Positions 1 to 7,745 of a stretch of 16,390 nucleotides of DNA are shown in pieces. The stretch spans positions 1 through 16,390 of the forward strand of contig JAJSAJ010000353.1 in NCBI GenBank assembly GCA_024274855.1. Direction: 5' to 3'. Each line of letters opens with the position of its first letter. The first letter of the stretch is position 1. The position numbers were made by a program, and so were the translations under genes. This DNA is from Planctomycetota bacterium. GTDB taxonomy: Bacteria; Planctomycetota; Planctomycetia; Pirellulales; Pirellulaceae. Under the pieces are notes generated by a model. It did not search any database. It saw nothing but the letters and a program-made list of their open reading frames with translations, and was not told the DNA's origin.

Positions 1-558
1 CGAAACCGTGGTTGTTTTCTGCACGATGGCACCCTGCGGGTTATTCTGGCTGACCACCTTGATCTGCAGCAACTGGTCCCCTGCCTGCTGACCGACCGCT
101 TCAACGTGGAACGGCTGAAGCGTTTCCCCTGCCCGAATCTCGCGAATGGGGGTGACGGTTACGGTCTGTCCATCCGGGCTGATTCGCAAGACACCAACCG
201 GCCCAGTTAGTTTCTGGAACTTCAGGCCGGCAGGGAAATTGAAGATCAGTTGGACGTTTTTGTCCGACTGACTCTGGTTGTTGTGTAGAGTGATCAAGTA
301 CCGAGTCCGCTGTCCAATGGTTATGGGGTTATCCAAGTTTGCAATGTCGACTTGCAACACCGCCTTGCCAGCGTCTCTCGGGCTGGGCCCCGCAGGAGGC
401 ATCACACCGGGTGATGGTGGACGCGTGGCATTGGCCGGCGGCATGACACCGGGGGTCGGCGGCCCGAGGGCGGGCAGAATACGAATGGCCGCATCGTCGG
501 ACGCTCGGGCATTCTCGGCACTCGTCACGACGACCGGGTTACTTGTCGTTGCGGCCGC
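1..558 (-). pseudogene. DUF11-repeat lipoprotein gene, third segment (runs off left edge)
   Basis: This is 186 codons with no stop, in the same frame as the two segments upstream on the minus strand, from just after the TAA at 559-561 to the window edge. It lacks its own start and is best read as the continuation of the gene beginning at 2577. It begins with a short Ala/Thr/Asn stretch that completes the third repeat. Next comes a proline-rich linker in which the peptide PGVMPPA occurs twice (plus-strand spans about 390-417 and 432-459, 42 bp apart). A further beta-rich domain follows (VLQVDIANLDNPITIGQ, then LIFNFPAGLKF and a VTVTPIREI stretch), like another extracellular Ig-like/DUF11-like module. 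It would be translated only by readthrough or if the stop is not real. The continuity of frame is direct observation; membership in one protein is inference. Confidence 0.75.
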
Positions 559-1119
559 TTAGCGGCATGTGCACAAAACCAGCCGATACAGTGTTTCGTT
601 AGGCGCCATCCTTGGAATAACCCACACAATTTCCCCTCTCTTGGCCGCATCCGGATCGAGTCCGTCGGTCGATTCGGTCGGCTGGAGCGCGGTATCATAC
701 GAATCGCTGATCCGGATGTTGGTCAGGGGCACGTTTCCGATATTCGTCACTTCGATTTGAAACCGGACGCTCTCGCCTACGCGTGCCTCGCGCGACGCCG
801 TCTTGGCAACTCGCAGTTTCGGACTAGCTACGATTCGAGGCTGGGCAACCGCCACACAGGCAGTCTGCTGAGCGAACTGTGCGCCAGGAGCGGAGACTTC
901 GATCGTGTTGCAGAGCTTACCGGTGCCTCGAACGAAGAACGAGACCGCAATCTGGCGGCTTTGGCCAGGCTCCAACCGTCCTAAGGAACGTTGGATTGGA
1001 CTTACTTGCCCGTCAACCTGCTCTAACCCCGGATCAAATCGATCGGATACGGCCACATTGTCCACAGGCCGATCGCTCACGTTGGTTATCTGGATACGGA
1101 ACTGGATCTTCTGGCCAAC
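559..1119 (-). pseudogene. DUF11-repeat lipoprotein gene, middle segment between two in-frame stops
   Basis: This segment lies between TAG (1120-1122) and TAA (559-561) and shares the frame of the segments on both sides. Read straight through from 2577, it is residues 487-673. It encodes the rest of DUF11 repeat 2 (VGQKIQFRIQITNVSDRPVD, then the SDRFDPGL motif) and all of repeat 3 (KLRVAKTASREARVGESVRF onward, with the typical VTNIGNVPLTNIRISD core). DUF11 repeats are extracellular beta-sandwich modules with the pattern VGxxVxFxIxVTNxGxxPxxNVxVxD, and the amber falls within such a VG motif. A GTG at 1080 could start an internal ORF of 173 codons, but no good Shine-Dalgarno precedes it and the product would lack an export signal. 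It is therefore treated as part of a broken or readthrough gene. Confidence 0.8.
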
Positions 1120-2577
1120 CTAGGCCGTTTGGGGTCCGGTCACGTTAAGGGTCAGTGCCGGCCGTGATACTTGCGTATCGACATAGGCCTCGGCTTGCAA
1201 GCCATCAGCGCTCTTCACATGGAAGCGATACCGTATATTCCCTCCTGCCTGTGGACGAACGTTGACCTCGATGGCGCGCGTTGTCTGGGGTGCCAGATCA
1301 CCCAGCTGCCACTGCGGACGATCCCCGAAGATCTGGGCCGCCGGGTTACTACTGACAAACTTCCAACCAGGAGGCAAAACATCGCTCAGGACAACGCCGT
1401 GGGTGAGCAGGTCGCCTGGATTAGAAACCTCGACGCGGTAGACTAACGTGGAATCGACCGCACCGGTGCTTGGCCCAGCGGCTCGGAGCGCCAAGCCGGG
1501 CGCGCTCCAGGTAACGGACGTGAACCCTTCGCCCACCTGTGTTTTCGGAGCATCCCCGTGGGCATCCGCTGGTCGGATAATTTGAATACGGACTTGTGTC
1601 GTCCCGGGTTGATTGCCGGCCGGCTGGCGTTGGGCAATTGCCTGTCCGTTCTCATCGGTCCGGACTTCAATCACGTTCGAGCCGCCGGGCGCAAAGGTTG
1701 CGGACGTACCCCCGGTAATCTCATAGCGTACAATCCAGCCGACGACGGCCGCGTCGGTTCCAGTACGTGTAATCGTGGTCGTCAATGCATGGGGGCGATT
1801 GGCGGCGACGGTTGTCGGATTGGGGAGCGCCCATTGCGCATTAATCCAGTAGATTGTCGATGTGTGTCGCCGTTGAGGCCACGAGGCGCCCTTGGAGGCG
1901 ACAACGGTCACATAACTAGTCCCCTCACTGGCCGATGTCAGACTGATCCACGCCTGGCCTTTCTGCTGCACAATGTCATCCGTAACGCTGGGCGTGCCAC
2001 GGGTCAGAACTTTGCTGTGGTAGGCAGTACGTGTCACCGTATAGTCCCCAGTTACCTTTTTGGACGATGGCCAAATACCGTTGCGGTCACTGACGTCAAC
2101 AATCTGTCCAACACTGTCCTGAGACAACATCCACTCGATCGGCTGGCGCGTAACAAAATAGCCGTCTTCACCGCACAGACCCGCGATCAACACCACCTCG
2201 CTCCCAACCGTAGCGAACATGCGTGTCGGTGTCACCAGAATTTTCCCCGGTATGCCGTCGGTCAAGGCCCGCGGTCGGATCGTCTCTTTGGGTGCCACCG
2301 GAATCTTGGTACCAGGTGGAGACTCGGGCGGAGCTTCCGCACAAGGTGGTGGCGTGGGCGGGCTTTGCCATGCGGGTTTGGGAATGATATTCCCAAGTCC
2401 TCGGCATTGCGAATCGGACGGGTGAACCAAACGCGTTGAGGCCGGTGCGGGAAGAAAAATCCGTTGCCCGGAAGGATCGATTGCCGGCAAACGAAACTGC
2501 TGACAGCCGCTAGCCGCCAAAATAGAACCGGCCAGGATCCATATCGATAACTTTAATCGCCAATGCAAACCGTTCAT
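1120..2577 (-). CDS. DUF11-repeat surface lipoprotein, N-terminal 485 residues, ended by premature TAG
   Basis: The ATG at 2577 is chosen because it opens a signal peptide with a lipobox (LAASGC, Cys25); an upstream in-frame ATG at 2652 would bury that signal. After the lipoprotein signal come a Pro-rich segment (about residues 68-97), an Ig-like region (about 112-245), a Big_1-like stretch with a TDENGQA motif, and the first DUF11 repeat (about 362-474). The second repeat starts at about 475 and is cut at residue 486 by TAG, although coding continues in the same frame to the window edge. As it stands the product would be an envelope-anchored protein lacking most of its repeat region. The family is common in planctomycetes as a cell-surface or envelope protein of unknown exact role. 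No catalytic residues were seen. A dyad at 2641-2685 lies in its upstream region. Confidence 0.85.
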   Translation of the reverse strand: MNGLHWRLKLSIWILAGSILAASGCQQFRLPAIDPSGQRIFLPAPASTRLVHPSDSQCRGLGNIIPKPAWQSPPTPPPCAEAPPESPPGTKIPVAPKETIRPRALTDGIPGKILVTPTRMFATVGSEVVLIAGLCGEDGYFVTRQPIEWMLSQDSVGQIVDVSDRNGIWPSSKKVTGDYTVTRTAYHSKVLTRGTPSVTDDIVQQKGQAWISLTSASEGTSYVTVVASKGASWPQRRHTSTIYWINAQWALPNPTTVAANRPHALTTTITRTGTDAAVVGWIVRYEITGGTSATFAPGGSNVIEVRTDENGQAIAQRQPAGNQPGTTQVRIQIIRPADAHGDAPKTQVGEGFTSVTWSAPGLALRAAGPSTGAVDSTLVYRVEVSNPGDLLTHGVVLSDVLPPGWKFVSSNPAAQIFGDRPQWQLGDLAPQTTRAIEVNVRPQAGGNIRYRFHVKSADGLQAEAYVDTQVSRPALTLNVTGPQTA

Positions 2578-2640
2578 GATCGACCGTCGCCTCGTCCAAT
2601 GGCCTACGTCTGGGAGGATTCCCCATAAACGTAGCACGCG

Positions 2641-2685
2641 TTTTGGCAACATGTGGCGTTTTTTCCACGTGTATCGTTGCCAAAA
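2641..2685. repeat. Perfect 10-bp inverted repeat with inner stem (dyad upstream of the DUF11 gene)
   Basis: TTTTGGCAAC at 2641-2650 is the exact reverse complement of GTTGCCAAAA at 2676-2685. Inside, ATGTGG (2651-2656) can pair with CCACGT (2665-2670) with one G-T wobble, leaving a loop of about 8 nt rich in T and a 5-nt bulge. It lies 64-108 bp upstream of the ATG at 2577 and downstream of the gene ending at 2816. On either strand the T run is on the 5' arm and the A run on the 3' arm, so it is not a normal intrinsic terminator. An operator or leader RNA structure is possible. Confidence 0.6.
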
Positions 2686-2815
2686 GAGGACGAAACTCGG
2701 GTAAATGGACCAGCTATGCCAGTCAGTACGGTTATCCTGAAGGCAGACACGCTTGACGGCCTCTCCGCGGTGGCAACATCCGTCTGCTTATGCAAGAAGC
2801 CGAGAAGCCAAATGG

Positions 2816-3673
2816 TCATGGGTTGGAGAAGATGCCCGTCGCATACCATTTGCCCCGACTGTCCCGCTGGATATCAAAGCCAAAAAAACGGTGCTTACTT
2901 CGAACGGCGTTCCAATGCCCCGGCGACTGACGCCAGCAATAGACGCACCCAAACGCAGCTCGGATCAACCCTTCGCCCGGCCAACTCTCGGCACATACCT
3001 CTTGGGCCATGAGTCCGCCGGGGAGCCGAGCCGTAATGCGATGAAAGCGTGACTCCCATTGTTGATGTCCCTGAAGCTGGACCGCCGCCTGATACCGACT
3101 GTGGCTGGTCGCTTCGTCAGTCAGCAGTTCCGAGCGGGTTCCATCGGCACTCTGGGGCTTCTCCGTGTGTGTTCGAACAACATAAATCAACGTCCGCTGC
3201 GTCAGTGTTCCTTTGGGCAAATTGACCAATGTGGTCAAGTGCTCCGCAGTCAAGGCTCCCGGTAGACTGAAGGGGTAGATGCTGACGACATCTCCATACA
3301 AAGTGCTCTTCGGATCTGTCAGGTCAATGATCGCAATCCCCAGCTCGCCGTTCAGCTCGGAAAAGGCCGAGTGACGTACCAATTGAATCTCCTGATCCTC
3401 GACGATCGCTCGGGTGGAAATGGGAATGCGGACCAGGACCAGGTCGCTAGCCCGTTTCCGTAATACAGGATCGCTGGAAAACAACTTGACGATTGGATCG
3501 TCGGTTTCCGCTTGGCCGTCCTTGTGAAACTCGACCAACAGCATGCGGTGTTCCGTGTCGGCCAGCTCCATGGCTTCATAATAATCGCTATGCCACTTGG
3601 GGATCTGGCCGTGGACATCTCCACCAGCTGACAAAGTGGCAAGTAGAATCACGGCTGCGACACTGGCATTCAT
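2816..3673 (-). CDS. Exported protein with thioredoxin-like N-terminus and CAP-like C-terminus
   Basis: The product is 285 residues. Residues 1-22 form a Sec signal peptide ending near VHG-Q. The next part (about 40-170) has a thioredoxin-like feel (MLLVEFHKDGQ, then SDPVLRKR, a beta-strand GIAIIDLTDP and YPFSLPGALT), but no CxxC pair is present, so redox catalysis is unlikely. A middle segment contains GTLTQRTLIYVVRTH. The C-terminal part holds EVCAESWPG and then CWRQSPGHW (SPGHW at about 250-254) and WYATGIF, resembling the core of the CAP/SCP superfamily. I remember this arrangement as conserved in planctomycetes with no assigned function. Start support is a GGGAGC just upstream of the ATG, plus the signal peptide. 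It is transcribed away from the gene at 3952 and lies upstream of the DUF11 gene on the same strand with a 238-bp gap. Confidence 0.85.
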   Translation of the reverse strand: MNASVAAVILLATLSAGGDVHGQIPKWHSDYYEAMELADTEHRMLLVEFHKDGQAETDDPIVKLFSSDPVLRKRASDLVLVRIPISTRAIVEDQEIQLVRHSAFSELNGELGIAIIDLTDPKSTLYGDVVSIYPFSLPGALTAEHLTTLVNLPKGTLTQRTLIYVVRTHTEKPQSADGTRSELLTDEATSHSRYQAAVQLQGHQQWESRFHRITARLPGGLMAQEVCAESWPGEGLIRAAFGCVYCWRQSPGHWNAVRSKHRFFGFDIQRDSRGKWYATGIFSNP

Positions 3674-3936
3674 TTACGTAGCTCCCGGTTTACGGTGGAA
3701 AAAAACCAAGTTACAGCGTGAACTGCCACAGGCCCGTGTGTCAAGATGGGGGATGTTTATGTTTTACGTGAAATGTATGCATTTTAGGATGTACAGGCCT
3801 TGTGATGACTATCGGATTCACAGAGGATAGGTGATTATTGGCATAATAGCTGGGTTGGCTGGCTTGAGTTCCGCACCACCCACCTCGTTAGGGTGGAAAC
3901 CTATTCATCGCCGGACCGTTGAGGCACCACGGAATA

Positions 3937-3942
3937 AAGGAG
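3937..3942 (+). promoter_or_regulatory. Shine-Dalgarno deciding the start at 3952
   Basis: AAGGAG sits 9 nt before the ATG at 3952 and selects that codon over an in-frame TTG at 3919. The choice also gives a clean signal peptide. Confidence 0.75.
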
Positions 3943-3951
3943 ACAAAAGGA

Positions 3952-5844
3952 ATGAGATCTCAATACCAGACACTGTGGCTCGGAATGACCATGAGCCTGT
4001 TGGCGGCGTTTGGCTGCATGAGCACCCCCGTATTCGCGGAAGACGTTGGCAAAGGAAGCTCATCCGAGGATCTCATCGTGATTGCTCAACAGGCGAAACA
4101 GCAGTTTTTGCCATTAGCTCCCGATCGTCTGGCGAAGTCACGACAGCGTCTTCTTGATGCGATTGACCGTTTGGACGCATTTCTGGGACTGGTATCGCCT
4201 GAAGAACAGGCTGCATGGAAGGGGTATTTGGATTGGCAGGAGATGATGGGCGCGTTGAAAGATGAGCAGAAACTGGACTTAGCCCGGCTTCAGAGCGTGA
4301 CGGGACGTTATTTCCGCAATGAGGACGGGCTCGAATTGGAGCCGTTTACATCTGTGCGAGACGCCCTGGTCGACCTGATTAGTGCTGTTCACCTGGTTTC
4401 GGACAAGGACTTGAAGGCAACCTATATCGGAAAAGTGGACCGGATCCTGTCAAACCTGAAGGCATACCAACACAGACCGACCGTACAGATTGGCCAGCAG
4501 ATCGGCCAGACGGTCGGATGGCTGGAACAAGCGGGGCAAGCATCGACATTGGTCACGGCAATACGCCACAACTACTGGCAGTCCAATCTCACGGCCCAGG
4601 TATCCGAGCGTTTGGCCGCTCGTGGCGTCCAGGAGCCAGTGAACCGCGAACGAGACGTATCTGACTGCATTTTGGGTACGTCGATTACCGGCCACGCAAC
4701 GATGGACGGCCAAACAGACCTCCGTTTTGACGATAACGTAAACGGTCAAGCCAGTATCACGCTGTTGCTGACCGGCAGGGTTCATTCCGTGAACGTAGGC
4801 AGGAACCGGGGCGTTACGCTCCATAGTCAGGGCACGACAACGGTTGACGCGGAAAAGCAGTTTCATCTGAGTGCTGAGGGGATTGTCGCGTGGGGCGCAA
4901 TCGCTCGCTGTTGCACCTCGAGCACAATTACTGGGATCTGTGCGCCCTCGGGGCTTATTCGTCACATTGCACAAAAGCGGGCAGCCAGAAGCAAGGGGCA
5001 AGCGGAACGAATCGCATCGCGTCATGCCGAACAGCAGATCGCACAGCAGATGGACAACCAAGCTGAGGAAATGCTGCATAAGGTTCGCGAAGCCTACCAG
5101 GGGAAATTCCGTTTGCCACTGATTCGTCGAGGCGAGTTTCCTCAGGAAATGTCGCTGCAAACAGCGGCAAAGACATTGCGAGTCCGATGGCGACAAGCCA
5201 ATCCGTTCCAACTGGCTGCACCCACACCTGCACCGGCCTGTGAACCCGAGTCGGACTTGGCCGTTCGAGTGCATGAATCGTTCGTCGTTAACTTCTCGCG
5301 CGCACTGATTGGCGGCTTTACGTTAACCGATAAACGTATAGTAAAGATCATCGAAGATAGTTCGGGAAAAGTACCGGACGAGTTGAAAATCGACGGCGAT
5401 AAGGAACCGTGGTCGATCACGTTTTCCCCGGTCCAGCCGGTGAGCGCTGTTTTTTCGGGAAACACACTTCGATTCGCGATTCGCGGCCGCCGTTTTCGAC
5501 TGGGAGATCGCGTCATCCGCAAGCGAATCGAAATGTCTGCCGTTTATAAGCTGGAGAAGACGCCAACCGGTGCACGACTCACTCGCCAGGGCGATGTGTC
5601 AGTTGAGTACCTTGGCGTCCGCGGTAATCTTGGTGCAAAGAACGTTGCCCGCCGCGCAATCATGCGACGCAAGTTTGAAGCCATCTTTGCCAAGCAGTTC
5701 ATTACGGACGGCATCAAATTGCCCGGACGCTGGGAAAAAGCTGGCAAATTGCACCTGCAGCGACTTGTCTCCGCCAAGGGCTGGCTAAGCCTGGACTGGA
5801 TCATCCCCAAAAATCAGGAGCCACAAGTCGCCCAAAGGAATTGA
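3952..5844 (+). CDS. Exported protein of unknown function, 630 residues
   Basis: I do not recognise a named family. The ATG at 3952 follows AAGGAG and opens a Sec signal peptide (hydrophobic LGMTMSLLAAFG, probable cleavage after VFA at residue 29; Cys22 makes a lipoprotein conceivable but the lipobox is poor). Residues about 30-220 are probably mainly helical, with Gln/Leu/Asp-rich segments. The central part (about 240-330) is a beta-rich stretch with TSITGHATMDGQTDLRFDDN and TGRVHSVNVGRNRGVTLHSQ. A basic, Gln-rich helical segment follows (about 345-395), then a second beta-rich domain (about 445-610). This would suit a periplasmic protein. The TGA at 5842-5844 may not be the ancestral end, because 63 further codons stay open to 6036. 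The next gene follows in the same direction, so the two may be an operon. Confidence 0.8.
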   Translation: MRSQYQTLWLGMTMSLLAAFGCMSTPVFAEDVGKGSSSEDLIVIAQQAKQQFLPLAPDRLAKSRQRLLDAIDRLDAFLGLVSPEEQAAWKGYLDWQEMMGALKDEQKLDLARLQSVTGRYFRNEDGLELEPFTSVRDALVDLISAVHLVSDKDLKATYIGKVDRILSNLKAYQHRPTVQIGQQIGQTVGWLEQAGQASTLVTAIRHNYWQSNLTAQVSERLAARGVQEPVNRERDVSDCILGTSITGHATMDGQTDLRFDDNVNGQASITLLLTGRVHSVNVGRNRGVTLHSQGTTTVDAEKQFHLSAEGIVAWGAIARCCTSSTITGICAPSGLIRHIAQKRAARSKGQAERIASRHAEQQIAQQMDNQAEEMLHKVREAYQGKFRLPLIRRGEFPQEMSLQTAAKTLRVRWRQANPFQLAAPTPAPACEPESDLAVRVHESFVVNFSRALIGGFTLTDKRIVKIIEDSSGKVPDELKIDGDKEPWSITFSPVQPVSAVFSGNTLRFAIRGRRFRLGDRVIRKRIEMSAVYKLEKTPTGARLTRQGDVSVEYLGVRGNLGAKNVARRAIMRRKFEAIFAKQFITDGIKLPGRWEKAGKLHLQRLVSAKGWLSLDWIIPKNQEPQVAQRN

Positions 5845-6007
5845 CGAAGGCAACGAAAACTGGTATTTCCACCCGTGGAAGTCCATCGCCTGGCCCATGC
5901 GGTTGCCCGGCATCGCAAATTGGACGTCAGCCACAGCAGCTTGGTGCCGAGGTCTTTTCTCGCTACGGCCTCGGCCCACGCAAAAAAACATGACGGGATG
6001 GTTCACC

Positions 6008-6484
6008 ATGACTCAATGGGTGGAAATCGAGTTTGATTGCCTGCCGTTACGCAATATCTCGCGATGGGATCTGCCGCTTGATGCGTCTCAGGCATACCGC
6101 GAGTTTTGCAGTCGTGTGAAACGAGCTCACACAAAACACGGATCGTACAACACCTATTACCTCCATCATGCCCAATGTACGTTCCACCTGACCAATCAGC
6201 CGGAACAGGGAATGATCGAGTTTCGATTTGAGGGGGTCGTGCTGACCGATCCGTCGGATTGCCGTACCAAGACGAGCGATCTGGACGTTCACCTCATACG
6301 GGAAACCTGTCATTGGCTCACCGAACCCGTGGTCCAGTGGTTCCATCAAACCGTTCAGCGCGCGGTCGAGGTTGAATTCGATCGGTACATCGACGCTGGA
6401 GACTTGGAAAAAACGCGAAAACGCATGGCGCTGCTCCAAGCTGAAAGTGATCAGGCTGGCGGGTTCCTGGGCATGTACCTGTAG
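6008..6484 (+). CDS. Conserved planctomycete protein, 158 residues, unknown function
   Basis: The ATG at 6008 (MTQWVEIEFDCLPLR) is preferred because I recall homologs starting at this motif; an in-frame ATG at 5990 would add six residues. Neither has a strong Shine-Dalgarno, which fits translation following the preceding gene. The protein has no signal peptide or membrane segment and is probably cytoplasmic. Visible conserved-looking stretches are HGSYNTYYLHHAQCTFHLTN, GMIEFRFEGVVLTD, CHWLTEPVVQWF, VEFDRYIDAGDLEKT and the C-terminus GGFLGMYL. The first half looks like an alpha/beta fold and the end like an amphipathic helix. Function is not known to me. It lies 163 bp after the 630-residue gene on the same strand, and that gene's possible 63-codon extension would overlap its start by 29 nt. 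Confidence 0.8.
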   Translation: MTQWVEIEFDCLPLRNISRWDLPLDASQAYREFCSRVKRAHTKHGSYNTYYLHHAQCTFHLTNQPEQGMIEFRFEGVVLTDPSDCRTKTSDLDVHLIRETCHWLTEPVVQWFHQTVQRAVEVEFDRYIDAGDLEKTRKRMALLQAESDQAGGFLGMYL

Positions 6485-6812
6485 CGACCACCGGTTTCTC
6501 ATCTTTCTGGTCCTTTCGAGACACACTTTTCCCGCTCAGATTGCGGAGCAAATGCGTTAGACCGACCAGAATGTTAAACCCTGCCGATTAGGGAGTTTCT
6601 CCAAAGTTTTCCGATTACATCACCGATAACAATGGTACCGACTGCGCTGTCTTGCGGTTTATGCTTAGGCCAAGCTGCTGGCAACGCACGGTCAGGGGGG
6701 ACCGAAGTCGTGTTATTCACATTGCGTTGGATGCTATGTGCTAGCGTTTTCTGCTCTCGTGACCGTTTGCGTTCGCTATATCGAACCAGACCTTGCTTGG
6801 GAACGTGCATCG
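6485..6812. other. Intergenic, 328 bp, no gene seen
   Basis: No convincing coding frame, RNA gene or terminator was found between the 158-residue gene and the TolC-like gene. It presumably carries the promoter of the latter, but no clear -35/-10 pair stands out. Confidence 0.5.
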
Positions 6813-7745
6813 ATGAACCGGCCGCTGAACCGCGTGGTTGCTTTGCTTCTGACGGCAATCCTAACGAGCTCGGGATGCCATCCAACGCAACCCTTCTATC
6901 TCCATGAAGATGGTGATCTGTCGCACTATCTGGATGCGGCCACGGAGATTGAGAACCCGGACATTGAGGAAGTTGTTTTGGACGAGGTGTCGCAATCCAG
7001 GGCACCACTGACACTGAGCGACCTGGAATTCACCGAATTTCGGGACATGACGCTTGAAGATTGCGTCTCGATCGCTCTTCAGAACAGCAAGGTGATTCGC
7101 AACCTGGGCTCACTGACCCAGTTCACCATCGCCGATGGTCTTGTTGGGCGAACGGGTGCGTCGATGACCATCTACGATCCGGCCGTATTTGAAACGGACC
7201 CTCAATTCGGTGTCGAGTCCGCATTATCTGAGTTTGACGCGCAGTTCACCAGCAGTGTGTTGTGGCGTGGCGCGGACCGTCCGCAGAACTTTGGGGGATT
7301 TGTCGGTCAGACCATTTTCTCGAACTTCTACCGCCAGCAATACGGACAATTCGATGCGGGCTTAAGCAAAAAGACGGCGTCCGGCACCACATTCACTGTT
7401 CGCAACCAAACGATTTACGATTCGAACAATAATCCGAGCCGGGGGGTACCGAGCGATTGGTTCACGGCATTCGAAGTCGAAGCGTCACAACCCCTTTTGC
7501 GAGGCCGTGGTACTCAAGTCAACCGCGTTCCGGTCGTTCTGGCCCGTATCCGCACGGACATATCGCTGGCGGAGTTCGAAGCGTCCGTTCGGAATATGAT
7601 CATGGACATGGAGAACACATACTGGGACTTGCACTTTGCCTATCGCCTGTTGGAAACGGCCAAGATTGGGCGGGATAGTGCCTTGGTCACCTGGAAGAAC
7701 ACGTATGTGCTGCTTCAGGGCGGCAAGGGGACAGCCCAACAGTAA
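6813..7745 (+). CDS. TolC-like outer-membrane efflux lipoprotein, N-terminal 310 residues, ended by premature TAA
   Basis: The ATG at 6813 opens a lipoprotein signal (VVALLLTAILTSSGC, Cys22); the frame is open upstream to 6738 but that would hide the signal. The family is the TolC/outer-membrane factor group, which forms trimeric channels for export or efflux with inner-membrane pumps. Seen here are the conserved start of the helical barrel (DMTLEDCVSIALQNSKVIRN), a strand region (FDAQFTSSVLWRG, FDAGLSKKTASGTTFTVRNQ), the motif EASQPLLRGRGTQVN, and a long helix ending LLQGGKGTAQQ. The TAA at 7743-7745 stops translation at codon 311, inside what should be a continuous coiled-coil helix. Coding continues in the same frame to 9086. 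No membrane-fusion protein or pump gene is adjacent. Confidence 0.88.
   Translation: MNRPLNRVVALLLTAILTSSGCHPTQPFYLHEDGDLSHYLDAATEIENPDIEEVVLDEVSQSRAPLTLSDLEFTEFRDMTLEDCVSIALQNSKVIRNLGSLTQFTIADGLVGRTGASMTIYDPAVFETDPQFGVESALSEFDAQFTSSVLWRGADRPQNFGGFVGQTIFSNFYRQQYGQFDAGLSKKTASGTTFTVRNQTIYDSNNNPSRGVPSDWFTAFEVEASQPLLRGRGTQVNRVPVVLARIRTDISLAEFEASVRNMIMDMENTYWDLHFAYRLLETAKIGRDSALVTWKNTYVLLQGGKGTAQQ

Noticed and set aside
1558..2439. 293-codon plus-strand reading frame
   Set aside because: It lies wholly antisense to the DUF11 lipoprotein gene, has an Arg/Gly/Cys/His-rich composition typical of a shadow frame, and has no domain or ribosome-binding site.
4450..5274. 274-codon minus-strand reading frame
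   Set aside because: Antisense to the 630-residue gene; Arg/Cys-rich, no recognisable protein.
5867..5880. TTCCAC CC GTGGAA inverted repeat after the 630-residue gene, as a terminator
   Set aside because: The 2-nt loop is too tight, the stem is only 6 bp and no T run follows; the downstream gene is in the same direction.
559..7745. Genome-wide reassignment of TAA/TAG to sense codons
   Set aside because: The HEAT gene ends with TAG, and the oxidoreductase and holB end with TAA, at places that look like proper C-termini, so these codons act as stops here.
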